Source: Leptodontidium sp. MPI-SDFR-AT-0119
Lineage: Eukaryota; Ascomycota; Leotiomycetes; Helotiales; Leptodontidiaceae
Length of the DNA stretch: 64,000 nucleotides
Direction of reading: 5' to 3'
NCBI GenBank assembly: GCA_020726505.1
Contig: JAHLEZ010000009.1
Coordinates: 2,108,001 to 2,172,000, forward strand
This document shows positions 36,153 to 49,096 of the stretch, piece by piece. The number at the start of each line of letters is the position of its first letter. Positions within the stretch are counted from its first letter, which is position 1. Under the pieces are notes generated by a model. That model was given only the letters and a program-made list of their open reading frames with translations, was not told the origin of the DNA and searched no databases. The translations under genes were made by a program, and so were the position numbers.

Positions 36153-36444
36153 TGTGAGAAGTGGGTAAGCCAATCAGAAGAGAGGAAGCGCAGTAGGTGA
36201 GGACACGTGATTAGAGACAAAGTAGATTGCTTGCTTGCTTGAGAGAAGAGCCATAAGGGCTCTTTAGTAGTTATATACAATAATAGCTTCTCTAGAAGCT
36301 TCGGCGACTACGTAATCGATTACGTGGCTCTTACAGACTACGTAATCGAATACGAGAGTAATTTCCGAGCCGCGTAAGCAGTGGAGATTACTTCGGCTAT
36401 TCTCGCGTAGAGTCGGCACGAGTTACCGAAGTCAAAATCTAACA
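36153..36444. mobile_element. Solo LTR of another family inside gypsy C
   Basis: 292 bp from TGTGAGAAGTGGG to AAAATCTAACA, flanked by AATAA at 36148-36152 and 36445-36449; gypsy A lacks it. It is richer in G+C and less RIP-damaged than its host. Inside it ACGTAATCGATTACGT (36310-36325) is a perfect 16-bp palindrome, and its left half recurs about 30 bp later. No internal region of the parent family was found in the window. Confidence 0.85.
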
Positions 36445-39060
36445 AATAAAGCTTAATATGTCGTCTACTTCTTCTTTTGTACCCCCTAGTAGTCCTCCAT
36501 ATGTTATTAACACTATACCTCAGGACACACTTATAGAGACGGACTTAAAACGGCGATTCCGCCTTCTAGAGGAACAACTAGCTGAAAGCCGAGCGGAGAT
36601 AAGTTTATTAAGGGCTGCCTTATATACGTAGCGGCCCCTTAGCGACTTTGGGAACTATAGGTCTACTAGTAAGTCTATAACCTTCTAGTCTAGTAAATCC
36701 CTTTAACTTACTATTAAGGAGACTCCTGCTCTTAGATCCCCTTATAAGGTAAGACTAATACGGAATGCCCCTACTCTTAGTCTTAGTAAACTACTAGATA
36801 ACAATAGCGACGATAGCTACTGACCTCCTCGTATCCCTCGCCGCTCCCCCTCTTTCTCTAGGATGTCTTAGATGTTTATAGCCTCACGGATCGAGAAGAT
36901 CCCTAACTTTTACGACAAGTTCTCGGACGGCGTCGACTATAGTCTATGTCTATAGGAAGTCTAAGTCCGGAACGCCTTACGCCGGTACGACTAATACTTC
37001 GTCGACGACGACTACTAGAAGGACTAGTTATTAGTATAAACAGAAGGAACGGCTCACACGTTTCTAAAACCCTCCTTCTTGTCTCCGACGCTTAATAACG
37101 ACGGAAACATCACAGATGCGCTCGACCTAGTTAACTAAGTAGTTAAATTCTTAACTAACTCTTATAAGTAATAGACAGCGCGTAACCTCTATTTCGCGTT
37201 GAAAATGAAGGCCGTAAAATAAACCTTTTAGGACTTTTATTATTAGTTTAAGACTCTTACTAGTTAAGGCGGCGTAACTAATAAGTTAATCCTCAAAATA
37301 GACTTGTAAGACAAGCTCTTATCTCGCCTACGCAAGTAACTGTTTTATAAGTATTAAAGAGCTAGAACCCTAGAGGAGTACGTGAAAGTAGTTTAAGCTA
37401 AAGATTAAAGACAAATCGTAGAGAGTACTATATACGTTAGTCGCTTTAGCCCTTTAGCGACAAGTATAAATTCTCACTCTCGTTCTTAAGTTAATACTTC
37501 CTTAGGGACTACGGGAAAATCACTCTAAGTATCTACGACTTCTTCGTCTTAGTAACGAGAGATTAGTTAACCCTTAAGTTAATAAATCTTTACATAAGTT
37601 AATATACCTCGTGCTTAAATACTAGCGAATACTCCACGGCATTTCGCCTAACGGCCTCTTAGTCGTAGTTATACCTCTTATGTCAACGAAATAAAAGTAA
37701 GCGCCGACGACAGTAATCTTATGTCTAACAGCCAAGCTATAGACGACAATAACTTACTAGTAAAAGAACTTACTCTACGAGTAAAAGACTTAGCCTAAGA
37801 AAAGGCTCCTTCTTAAGTATAATACAAGATATACAACATCTTGACTTTACGAAGCTTCTTGGCGGACTAGTACTTACTACCTGTATCACTCTCTCTAAGA
37901 ATAGACTCACATATAAGTTGCCTGTACTTCTTGATTTTAGAGTTAACAGTTATTATTTTATTAATTACTCTCTTTTAAAGTCTCTCTCTTTTTTCTTAAA
38001 ACCTTTAATTTACTTACTGCCCTCACCTGTCCTTATTAAAGGATTTGATAGTCGAGCTAGCCGGACTATTAGCTACTACACCACGTTAAATTTGACAGTC
38101 GATAAGCGTCTATAGTTATTTACTCCCTTCTTGATCATTTACTTAGGAAACTATGGAGTGATTATTAGAAGATCATAGCTAGAGTATCACGAAGTGCTCT
38201 TAAATACAGCCAAACGACGGCTTATTTAGCCGTCAGACTACCCCCTAATAGTAAGTTATAATAAACTAATTAAGGTCCAAGACTTACGTGTATATAAGAT
38301 TTACTAACGCTACTAACGCGACGCCGAGCGTAGAGACACTAAGTTGTGTGAATTTTGGAGCCGCCATAACACCCCATTTGTGAAGTCGACTTCGACAGTT
38401 GACTCGCCCTTACCTTTTGTGCTAAGTATAAATACCTTAGAAACTCTATTAGAGTTAGTAACCGCAGAAACAAGGACTTGTAGAATATTTAGACCTGCTG
38501 TTTGCTCAGAGTCTACGACTTCGTGTCACAGTAACTATAGTAATAAGTTATAAGACGGTTCTATGGCGAATTTTAGCTGGCGCGCCGAACTAAATTCCGA
38601 CTTAAACGCCAACTCTCTTTTAATAACTTCGGAAACGACTACTACTATTAGCTCTATACTTACTGTCGATCCCCGAGAAGTGACGACTACACTATCACAA
38701 AATTAAGGTCACTAGTCAAAAGAGCCCTTAGTAAGTTCTAGAGTCGACAATATAGTTAAACCGACAGACGATGATCATTTAGAAATTTATATTAACTTAA
38801 TATCTATAAATACTAAACTAAAGTATAAAACTCTATTAAGAATCTAAAGGGCTATCTCTAGGTTATTAAGCCTAGGAACGAGAATATTATTAAGTATTTA
38901 TACTCCCCTAGAGTTAAGTAAGCTACGCCTATAAGGAGTATTTACCCCCTTAGCTACCTACTTTATAGCGCTTTACTTACCCCTTCTTTCCTTCTTAGTT
39001 TAAGTATAAAACCCCTCTTACGTTCTTTATTTTCTTTAACGGCATCTTGACACTAATGTA

Positions 39061-40395
39061 AGAGTTGTGGCCATTGCTCCCGGACACTTTAAGCGAGGTC
39101 AGCCACGCACTCGAATTTCTAGCACCTTCTCTTTAAACGTTTATATATTTGCACCCCTTTAATGAAATCTCTTTAAACTTGAAATGGAGCCTCTACTTTA
39201 CTCTTCCTTATAGCGAAAGACACCTCAAAGCGAATAGAGCACACTTGCATGTTTAATTGTACGCTCTTTATAAAAAGCTGGAAATTCGATAGCCGAGATT
39301 AAGCGACAAACTACCCTTTCACGAACTACGATACGACGATGGATTTAAGCTAAATCTTTTCGCACATAAAGAAAGGGAAAGTTGATAAGGCGAAGACTTG
39401 TCTTTAAGCGTTAAATCCGTTAAATCATTCGATATATTACTAAGAATTAGTCTACTCGTCGACTGTCTCTCGAGCAAGTTAAGGCCCACTTAACTATCGA
39501 AGCTTTAGCTCGTACAATTCGACGGGAACTCCGCTACGTAGGCTACCGACGATATATAGCTTGCCCGAGGCCTTTTATTTCTCGGAAACAAGCTAAAAAA
39601 CGACTTAATTTCGCTCTCTTACATCGGTGGTGGAGTACTTCGGACTAGGCAGCAAGTCAATCGAATAGAGGAGAGTAGAGGAAGGTTATATAGAGTGACG
39701 AGTGTATTTTCGAGCTTAGGAAGACAAGTCGAGTCTAGGTTACTCGAAGAATCGACGAAAAGCGGTGTCCTAATTATATTAAGTTAGTATATCGATCAGG
39801 TAAGGTGTCGATTATAATCTGGGGAACGATCGGGTGGGACTGGAAGTCTCCTCTTGTGTTCTTAAAACAAGAGGAAGGCTCGAAAGGAGTCACTTCGAAG
39901 GCTTATCTTCATTAGGTTCTCAAACCAGTTATTTTCCCGAAATTCAATCAACTCGGACCTAAGTATATCTTCATAAAAGATAGGGCAAAGGTCCATTTAA
40001 GACATACTCGACTACCTCGACTCGAGCACGGCATTAGAGGGTTTAATTGACCTCCTTCTTCACCTGATTTAAACCGAATCGAGAAGGTTTGGCGATAGAT
40101 AAAAGAAGAGCTAAAAAAGCTACCCTTTATATCGACTTCTATAGAGGAGTTAAAAGTGGAAATCCAGAGGCTATGGGACCGAGTTAATCTACGTGACTTC
40201 AGGCCTTATACCGAGAGATTGACTTGTAAATTAGAGGATATGATTAAAGTGTGAGGTTTAACTACTGTTCACTAGATTATAGCTTCAATTTCGAGTTAAT
40301 TTTATTAGAAATTGATTGATTTTTAATTTCTTTAATATAAGGTCTTGATTTAGAGGGGCTCGCTTAAAGTGACCAGGAGCAATGGCCACAACTCT
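39061..40395 (+). mobile_element. Tc1/mariner-like transposon nested in gypsy C, degraded
   Basis: 1335 bp with inverted termini AGAGTTGTGGCCATTGCTCC (about 36 bp in all, few mismatches) and TA duplicates at 39059-39060 and 40396-40397; gypsy A shows the empty site. The plus strand still shows transposase pieces: a DECIFEL block near 39690, IFIKDRAKVHLRHTRLP near 39970 and SSPDLNRIEKVW near 40065, the three catalytic regions of an IS630/Tc1 enzyme. Several stop codons break it, so RIP hit it too. Confidence 0.9.
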
Positions 40396-43300
40396 TACTT
40401 TTATAGAACTTTTAACGACTTCTGGAAGTAGCCGCGCCGCTACTTTAGTTAAAGAAGTTACGCTAACAAGGAATTCTATATTAATCTCTAAGAGTTAGAA
40501 ATGCTTAGATCCGCGCCTTTTAAGTGTATAATATCGCCCCTAGTTAATCCCTAATATTAGTACTGCCGTTAAACTTACTTTTGTTATTAATTCTTTATAT
40601 ATCGTAGAGCTCTCGTATTAATAAGTGCGACATGTAATAAAGCCTAAAGAGTGAGCGTACTCCGCTATTAACGGTCCTCTACTTTAGTTAGGAAGTATAT
40701 TAAATAACTAACTTAGTCAATATATATAACCGTCCTTACGACTAAACAATATATACATCTCAACTAAACTGGCCCGAGTGGAAGTTACTGAGCTAGAAAG
40801 TGGAACCGCCGAGCTTTTATACCCCCGAGACTAGACTGACTCCCCTTAATTCGCTCCTTCTACGCGTAGGACGTATATTAAGGACTACGCTAATTCACTT
40901 CGGAAGATGTAAATGTAGCTCTCTCTCGCACACGACTCGACTACAAAAGCTCTTCTTTCTTTAATTTCTTTTCCTTAACTACGAGATGAGTTATCAATTA
41001 TAAAGCGACGTGGGAAAGCTCGTCGACGTCCGGTCGTTGAGATCTTCTCGATTAGCGCAGTGGCGTTTTATATATCGATTAAACGGAAGTCTAAAGATGA
41101 GATATTCGTAGTGACTCTATAAGAGATCAGTGCTCTGATTAATTAAAGAAGTTAAGAGCGAGAGAAAGCCGTTATTATATTAGCTCTGACTGTCGAACTC
41201 ACTTATCGTCGCTAGTTAGTTATGTAGTTTGTACTTTCTATTTAAGAGCTAGACGCCGAATTAATAATTCCCTTAGAATACGCTAATTAGACTTACGTAT
41301 TCTCTAAGGCAGAAAGTGATATTCTTTCCCCCTATCGCTTGTACGATTACAAAATTGAGCTAGAAGGAGAGGGTGAGAAAGTACTTAAGTATTCGCTATT
41401 ATATAAGATGTCGACTGAAGAACTTGAGGCTATTAAAGAATATATTATAGATAACTTGGACAAAGGATTTATCGAGCCGTCTTAGGCACTATTCGCTGCC
41501 TTTATTCTCTTCGTTAAGAAGCCGAATGGCTCCCTGCGGTTATGTATTGATTTCTGAGTACTGAATTCCCTCACTCGGAAGGACTGATACCCCTTACTTC
41601 TAATTAATAAGACCTTAGCCCGCATAGTTAACGCTCGTATCTTTACTAAGTTGGATATTTATTAAGCTTTCTATCGAATCCGAATGGACTTAGTATTAGA
41701 GGAATACACTACCTTCCACACGAGATACGGCGTATATAAGTATAAAGTTCTTTTATTTGGCTTGACTAATAGCCCTGTCACTTATTAGCGCTATATAAAC
41801 GATATTCTCTTCGATTACCTTGATGATTTCTATATAACGTACTTAGACGACATTCTTATATACTCTAAGGACCCCTTGTAACACTAGCTCTACGTTAAAA
41901 AGGTACTTTAACGTCTTAACGACACTAAGCTATAGGCCGACTTAAAGAAGTGTAAGTTTAGAGTAACATAAACTAAGTACTTAGGATTTATTATATTAAC
42001 TTCTGGCCTAGAAGTTGATCCCGAGAAGGTCTCTGTCGTTTGTGAATGGACTTACTTTAGCTCTATTAAAGGTATATAGTCCTTCCTTAGTTTTTATAAC
42101 TTCTACCGGAGATTTATCTACGACTACAGTATTATAGCGAAACCTCTTATTTAACTAACTAAGAACAACGTTCTCTTCCGCTTTACTATAAAGTGCGAAG
42201 ATGCCTTTGACCTCCTTAAATATACTCTCACGTCCGTACCTCTCTTAAGACACTACTAACAGGATTTACTTTGCCTCTTAGAGACGGATGTTAGTGATAA
42301 TATTATAGCCGGAGTCCTTTCTTAATAGTACGGCGACGACTGGTTCCCCGTTGCTTTCTTTTCAAAGACTATGTTACTTGTTGAGTTTAATTACATAATA
42401 TATGATAAAGAGATACTAGCTATTATTAGATCCTTTAGGCACTAGCGTGTTGAGTTAGTAGGAGCCCCTTATTAAGTCTATGTTGTGATAGACTACAAGG
42501 CCTTAGAATACTTTATGACCTCTAAGTAATTGAATACTAGACAAGCACGATAGGCAGAGCTTCTAGCGGACTATAATTTTATAATCACGTACCGCCTTAG
42601 AATCTATAATCCCCTAGTAGACGCACTTTCCTATAAGTTAGACGAATTAGATTAATAGAACTCTATAAAGAAGACTTAACGCCTTTAACAACTCTTACAC
42701 TAAGACTAAATTAACCCTCGCTTGTTGTCTATAGAGTTACGGCCGCCTAATGACGCTAACGCGCTAGTGGCCGACGTTGAGCTCGCTGCCCTTATATTAA
42801 CATTCTCTGTCGTATAGTAAATCTTAGAGGCTAATCGCACTACTCCTTTCTTATAGGCTCTATGTAAATAAGCTGTATTAGACTCTCTAAGTAAACTTAG
42901 CCTAGTGGGTGACTTCTTGCTCTACGACGGCCGCCTCTTGGTCTCTGATGTCGATTACCTCCGAACTCTCCTTATACGAGAGGTCTATGATCGAGTCACC
43001 ACAGCGTACCTTAATGTTAAGAAGACGATCTAAATACTCTCTTTTTAGTACTAGTGGCACGGAATCACGTCGACAGTCCAGTAATATTGCCGTAACTATT
43101 ATACTTGCTGACGAATTTAAGTCCCCCGGGATAAAAAGCCCGGACTCTTTTATCCTCTCCTTGTTCTGTCTAGACTATAGGAACATATTATAGTGGATTA
43201 CTACTCCTTTACTAAAGACAAATATAGATTTAATAACGTCCTCGTCTTTATTAATAGATTTAGTAAATAAGCTATTAGTATCCCCTACTAGAAGACAACA

Positions 43301-44387
43301 GATACTCGGAAGCTAACTACTATGTATATTTACTATATATATCGTTACTTTAGAGCCCCCTTAACTATTACTTCTGATAGAGGTCCCTAGTTTATATCTA
43401 GGTTTTAGACCGCCCTTGGCAAGATCCTCGGAACTAAGAGACAGCTGTCCGCCGCTAACTACCTATAAATAAATGGCTAGACCGAAGTGTATAATTAATA
43501 CTTGTAGAAACGACTCCGACCTTTCGTTGCGTATTATTAAGACGACTAGTCAGAGTACCTTCTTATTATAGACTACGCCTAGATGTCCCTCTTACACGAT
43601 TCCTTAGGGGGACTCTCTCTATTTAAGGTAGTCTATAGATATATACCACGCACGGATTAGGACTAGAAAATTGACTTGTTAGACTTAGTTACCCCTGTTA
43701 ATAAGTTAAACACTTAATAAGCTATCGACTATACTTAACGCTATAAGAAAGTATAGGACATAGCTCGGTCGAACCTCACTGTAGCCTAAGCTAAGATGGC
43801 TAGGTCTTATAACGCCTCTCGCCGCGATGTCGACTTTAATAAAGACAGCTTAGTCTGGCTCGATATGCGCTACTTTAAGACACTCTGTCTGTTTAAGAAG
43901 TTAAATGTGCCGACTAATGGACTATTTAAAGTACTCGAGAAGGTAAGACACTCGTACCGCCTAGAACTACTAGCGAGTATGAAGGTCCACAACGTCTTTC
44001 CGGCTAATAAACTACGCCGGGACCCCAACGATCCCCTATTAGGCCAAGTATAGGACGCCCCCCCGCCGATTAATATTATAGGCGACGACGAGTGGGAACT
44101 AAAAGAAGTGCTTACTTACTATAAGAAGGGCAAGACTCTATCTTACTGTGTCACTTGGCTTAATTAAGACGTTGACTTAGACTAGTACGACGCCTTTAAC
44201 CTTAAGTACGCTCTATATAAAGTCAGGGATTTCTACTTTAGTTACCCCGAGTAAGTAGGACCCCCTACTAAGTTACTTAAATGGATTAAAGCATGGGAAG
44301 ATAGTGTTAACGATTACGACGACCTCGATGGCGATAAGGAGATGGACTAACGCTCAAGGACGAGCTTTTTCCGGAGGGGGGGGGTAG

Positions 44388-44636
44388 TGTGACGACTGGT
44401 ACGGCCTAGAGCCTTATTTCTACCGGCTCCACTTAGTACTGCCTGATCGGGACGTACTGAGATTACTATAGTACTAGGCATATTAACCTCTTATATATAG
44501 ACTTATTCTTTCCTTACCTTCTTTCTTCTGTAGTTGTAGATTTTAAGTTAATGCTTAGTATTGTCATATGTCTCTTGTGTTGATATATGAGGCGTCAGTT
44601 ACACGTGATTGCCGTCTTTCTAGGGCAAGCGTCACA
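44388..44636 (+). repeat. 3' LTR of gypsy C
   Basis: 249 bp, same ends as the 5' copy, with scattered differences mostly of transition type; followed by CTTAA. Confidence 0.9.
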
Positions 44637-45840
44637 CTTAATAATAGATTTTATAAAGCTCCCGATCGACAAGAAGGGCTATAACTTCGTTATAGTAATC
44701 GTTAACCGCTTGTTTAAGAAACCGGTCTCTATTCCTTATTACGATACTATTATAACAAAAGGTATAGCTATTCTCTTCCTCGTTTATTAGACTCGTTACT
44801 TTAGTATACTAGACTTAATTGTCTTAGACTATAGACCTTAGTTTATTTTTATCTTTTAAAAAGAGTATTACCGTATCCTCGGCACTAAGGTTAAGCTTAC
44901 GACGGCGTATAACCCGAACGTTAATGGCTAAATAAAGGTAACGAACTAATATATTAAGTAACGGCTTTGCCCCTTTTATTATTATTACTAAGACAATTAA
45001 AGTAACCTCTTACTAATTATAGACATTACTTAATTAACACTACCACACGAGTCTTTAGGCAACTTATCCCCTTTCCGGCTACTTAACGGTATTAAACCAA
45101 GGACTTCCTAAGATCTAGTTAACCTAAAGCCTCCGGCTACGGCAATAAAGAAACTTAATCGCAAGGAAGCTTTATAAGTAATATTACGAATAAAGGAGGT
45201 TACGAAAGTCGCACAATTATCCTTAAAGGATTAGTAAGAGAAAATAAAACGACTGGCGAACCGTGGACGACGCGCCGTCGATTAGGACATTAGTAACTTA
45301 GTTATAGTCGACACGCGGAATTAAAACGTCGACCGGCCCTTAAAGAAGCTATTTAATAAGTAGTACGGTATTATAAAGGTACTCGCTAAAGAAGGAGAGA
45401 GTTAAAAAGTTAAACTCCTAAAAGACTAGTTAATTTATCTCGTCTTTCACTCCTACTCGCTCCGCAAGTATATCGATAACCCCTTGCCTAGACAAGCCAG
45501 AACTACGCCGGCACCTATTTAGCTATTACCTAAGTAAGCTAAGTGGGAAATTAAAGGCATCCTTAACTTTAAGGTTGTACGAAATAAGCTATTTTACCGT
45601 ATTAAGTAGCTAGGCGCTAACGAAAATCTGAAGTAGTACCCGTGCTCGGATATTATAATAGCTTCGTATATAATTAAACGGTTCTACCTAGAGTATCTTA
45701 ATACTAAAGGCCCGCCAAAAGCGCTCTTAAAATAGTTAGAGGCTTATAACGCTAGTATTAACGACTATAACGATTTAAAAGACAATATAGTTATAGTTAT
45801 AATTACGCGGACGTAGTTTTTTAAGAGGGGGGGGGGGTAA

Positions 45841-46139
45841 TGTTACGACCTCTAATGCGCCTTGTATTCTAACCGACTCGGCTCGTAGTATCGCTGGCTA
45901 TGCGACGGCGCTAAGCCTAACTAGGAAGACTAGGTGGAAGCCTGCGACATGTTGATGTAAAGGGCGCTCGACTACGCTAGGCCTTATTAAGAGAGCCCCC
46001 GTGTATTTATACTAGAGCTCTCTCTTATAGAGAGCTTTCCTTTCTTCCTCGTCTTTTCTTCTCGATTCTGAGCGTAGCACTAGGCCTAAATACAAAGCTA
46101 GAGTCTACTCGCCGTATCAACCTCTTGCCAGCCGTAACA
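45841..46139 (+). repeat. 3' LTR of gypsy B
   Basis: TGTTACGACC to CAGCCGTAACA, 299 bp, in the opposite orientation to the LTRs at 19594, 55597 and 59189. It is preceded by a run of ten or more G. Confidence 0.85.
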
Positions 46140-46551
46140 CAGGGTGCGTCTCGGCACGCAGGGATAGACGTTATTGGTTATAAAATAGCTTCGCCTTGAC
46201 TTAGGCGAGGCATGATATCAAAGATGCGGGAACGCTTTCACTCTTCGCACCACTAATAGAACAACTCGAAAGAAGCATGCTCGATTGATTTTATATCTGC
46301 TTCCTGAGATATCTATCCCTATCCTTTACTACTGATCTCCGCGTTAATACAATAATATTTATAATAGTGAACAAACTTCTACTCTACTATTAAAATTAAG
46401 AAGGAACTTAAAGATAATACAAAATATATCCTAAAAAGATCGCTATACTAAACTATAAATTCAATCTATAATAATGCTATATTATCGCTGCCATGTTTAT
46501 TTATGCGCCTATAAGCCGTGCTGCCCTGATCCTATATTATGAATATAATTA
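46140..46551. other. AT-rich spacer between gypsy B and the cupin gene
   Basis: No gene seen. A plus-strand frame at 46493-46735 is the antisense shadow of the cupin gene. Confidence 0.5.
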
Positions 46552-47331
46552 TTATGTTAAGGTAAAAGTTGAACGCTTCTTTATGCCGCACTTGGTAAGG
46601 CACTGCTCGATACCTTTAGCGATACTAGTTGGGATAGTAGCCTTGAAATTATCGACATTAGCGCTATTAATAGCTTCTCCGAACGCTGCAGTTATGACGT
46701 TAGGGCTCATAGCGAACAACTCGTTAGGGACTTGACCAGTTCCGAAGTCTTCGCTGTTGAAAGAAGCTACGAAGACGGCTAGGTAGCAGGAAGGGTTAAA
46801 TTGCGTGTGGACGGAGCCTTGGTAGAATAGCTGCATCTCGAACTGGCTGATAATGTTCCTGATAACGCGACGACCGCTGGTAAGATCGCTGGGCTTGTTA
46901 AAGACGTTATTCTCGGAAACCATCTCGATCTAAAGAACGCCTTGGGTGACGATTTGGAGCTCAGTAGCGCGGGGGTGGACGTGGGGAGTATTGAAACCGT
47001 AGCCTTTTAAAAAGCCAATTGCTATGCCTGATCCGGTGCCGACGAGAGCGGGGAAGGTCTTGCGATTGGCGGCAATGAGGTCTCCTCCTTCTCCTCCCTT
47101 GTCCTTTAATGCTGGGTTGTTAAAGGCAAACTTAAATTGCTTATCCTTTGGCAAAAGAATAAATCGGTCGGCGGTAATATTAGCGAGAAATAGCTGCTGT
47201 GTAAGACTAGGTCCGGTTGATACGAGTAATACAAGAGCGATAGTAGTTATCGGTACTAGCTCGGGGATTATGGGTGCCGCAACTGCGACGTAGGCCAGGA
47301 CTGTAGAGGCGATGATAAAGTTGAAGAGCAT
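46552..47331 (-). pseudogene. Secreted cupin (spherulin/germin-like) with one stop codon
   Basis: One frame of 260 codons from ATG at 47331 to the stop at 46552, broken only by TAG at 46932-46930 (codon 134). The N-terminus (MLFNFIIASTVLAYVAVAA) is a clear signal peptide. The cupin core shows GFNTPHVHPRATE (metal-binding His, His and Glu), and after the stop FYQGSVHTQFNP supplies the second conserved His. The C-terminus has KCGIKKR, familiar from fungal spherulin-1A-like proteins. The length of 259 residues is normal for the family. The TAG sits between CTT and ATC, consistent with CAG changed to TAG, as RIP leaking from the adjacent gypsy could do. Alternatives are a sequencing error or readthrough. 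Secreted cupins of this group have no settled enzymatic role. Confidence 0.82.
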
Positions 47332-48102
47332 GATGAGAGATTGATGGCACCTGAGGAGGAAAGTAGAAGAAAAATGATATTTAAAGATTAGATAAAGAAA
47401 AAGAGTTAAGAAAAAGTCTTTAATAAAGAAAGTAATATTTAAAATGTATACTAGGTAGGCTCTTATATATACTTGGCAGCGGCTATTTGGAGTATAGTAG
47501 TAAGGCCAGTGTTATCGGCCCCAATGATAAATAACGATGGGGAAGCCAATGGAAAAAACGTGATTCGGGCATCGAATTCGGGTATGGAGGGTGGTAACAT
47601 TAAAATGAATTTATAAATAAATATAACTAGGAATGTTTCTACTAGCCTAATATCAGCCCCATCGAATTTGGTTCCTTTCTAGAGTCCTCACTTTAAATAA
47701 GCTGCAGATCCAATTTTGGCTCTAGTTCACTGACTTAACATAATATACTATCAAATAAAGGCGCACTTGCACCCCGGGTTCGCTCTTTATCTTTATCTGT
47801 CGAGGCGCTAGTAAATTATATTTGGCATTGATAAAGGAAACATCGAATGTCAGTCGATGAAGAAAACATTCCAAACAAGAAAAACGCTACTATTGCATAA
47901 TGAAACTTCCTTTTTCAGAAATTGTTTATCATAATTTTAGCGCAGATGCCTGAGGATGGTTCTGACTTCCATTGCCAACGCGCGGCGGATCCAAAAGGCG
48001 CTAATCGCTGCCCCCTGCCTTTGCCCCCGATCTCTGCCCCTGGTCTCTGCCCTAGTCCCTACCGCATGGGACTACCACTTTGATTTAGTTTGCTAAACTT
48101 TA
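47332..48102. other. Upstream region of the cupin gene
   Basis: AT-rich DNA with a TATATATA stretch near 47465 that could serve the minus-strand cupin promoter. Around 48010-48060 a CTGCCCC-rich imperfect repeat occurs. No gene seen. Confidence 0.4.
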
Positions 48103-48110
48103 TGTCTAAG

Positions 48111-48922
48111 CAGTGTGTCAAAAAATTATTCAAATTAATTAATTAATATTCTATTCTAATCAATTAAAATGGAATAAGATAGATTAATGACTCTCAGACT
48201 TGAATAGAATAATATTCAAATTATTCCTTAATATTATTCAATTATTCAAGAACATGTGACTTAATACAAAGTAAATATTTAAAATACAAATTAAATCTTC
48301 TCTTTTATATAAAAACCATTCTATTTAAGAGTGTAACTTTTAATTTCTTTATTATATTATTTTTTAACTTTATAATTGTTGTTAATTGTAATGTATTAAT
48401 TCGGAGGTTCCTTATCACTAGCTCGCTTAATAAGCAAGATACCGGGATCTATACTAAAAGGGGATAAGCTATGTCTAAAACGGGTAAAGACTGCATAGTC
48501 AGCATATTATTCAAATTAATTAATTATATTTAAATCAAATCAAATATTAATTGATTAAGATAGATTAATTAGTAAAATCGTTGATTTGATTTGAATAATA
48601 GCCATTATTCAAATCAAATCAAATCTGTTGATTGCACTATGTTACTTAGAGCTCCCGCAATAAGTAACAACTTAGTTAATCGTGGTGAGACTCGATATAC
48701 ACGGTGTAAAGCTTTAGTTGCAGGTATATATTTCATTTAAGTCTAAAGAGCTACTTTAAGGTGTCGATGAGAGCTTTATATAGGAGGCTCTCATCGTGGG
48801 CTAGTCCTAAAGTGGCTAGCGTCGAGTGCTCTTCTTTACTCCCTGTGTCCTGCGACCTTTATGTTACCCGACCTCCGTATTCATCGAATATCAATATTCA
48901 CACAAAATCATTTGACACACTG
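48111..48922. mobile_element. Non-autonomous hAT-type element (MITE), 812 bp
   Basis: Terminal inverted repeats CAGTGTGTCAAA (48111-48122) and TTTGACACACTG (48911-48922) are flanked by exact 8-bp duplicates TGTCTAAG (48103-48110 and 48923-48930). CAG-starting termini and 8-bp duplications define hAT elements. The interior is AT-rich, has a partial internal duplication (ATTCAAATTAATTAATTA near 48128 and 48505) and encodes no transposase. Confidence 0.9.
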
Positions 48923-49067
48923 TGTCTAAGATCTTACTCCACCTCCTTTAGTTGATCTGGCCCTCGCGAGATTCCTTACTTCAAACTCAATTCGTCTACA
49001 CAAAAGAAAGGTTGTGTTGGTTTAATAATCGTCACGTTCTAGTTATATGCTCGCTTATCGAGCATTT

Positions 49068-49096
49068 AAGGAGAGCTCTCGTACAGAGCTCTCCTT
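49068..49096. repeat. Perfect 12-bp inverted repeat
   Basis: AAGGAGAGCTCT and AGAGCTCTCCTT separated by CGTAC. The stem could fold into a stable hairpin; no following T-run. Confidence 0.8.

Larger units (their letters stand above)
35604..44636 (+). mobile_element. Gypsy element C, full-length chromovirus, RIP-degraded
   Basis: Two 249-bp LTRs (35604-35852 and 44388-44636) and a CTTAA duplication (35599-35603, 44637-44641) define it exactly: 9033 bp. Internal order is gag (about 36460), reverse transcriptase (about 41500), RNase H, integrase (about 43200), then chromodomain text (GDDEWELKEVLTYYKKGK) near 44080, and a G-rich polypurine tract at 44374-44386. All frames contain RIP-type stops. 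It carries two later insertions, a solo LTR at 36153 and a Tc1-like element at 39061. Open stretches such as 43796-44053 are surviving pieces of the integrase C-terminus, not separate genes. Confidence 0.92.
33721..46139 (+). mobile_element. Gypsy element B (TGTTACG family), 5' truncated and split by C
   Basis: The reverse transcriptase begins near 33760 (LRLYVDYKKLN) and runs through RNase H and the integrase zinc region to 35603. Gypsy C interrupts it, and the integrase core resumes at 44642 (IDFIKLPIDKKGYNF). The C-terminal part near 45560-45690 reads as a chromodomain (WEIKGILNFKVVRNKLFYRIK). It ends with a polypurine run and a 299-bp LTR at 45841-46139. No 5' LTR, gag or protease remains. 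Stop codons of RIP type are frequent. Confidence 0.8.

Noticed and set aside
37918..38553. Two open frames inside gypsy C
   Set aside because: They are surviving pieces of gypsy pol between RIP stops and align with broken sequence in gypsy A.
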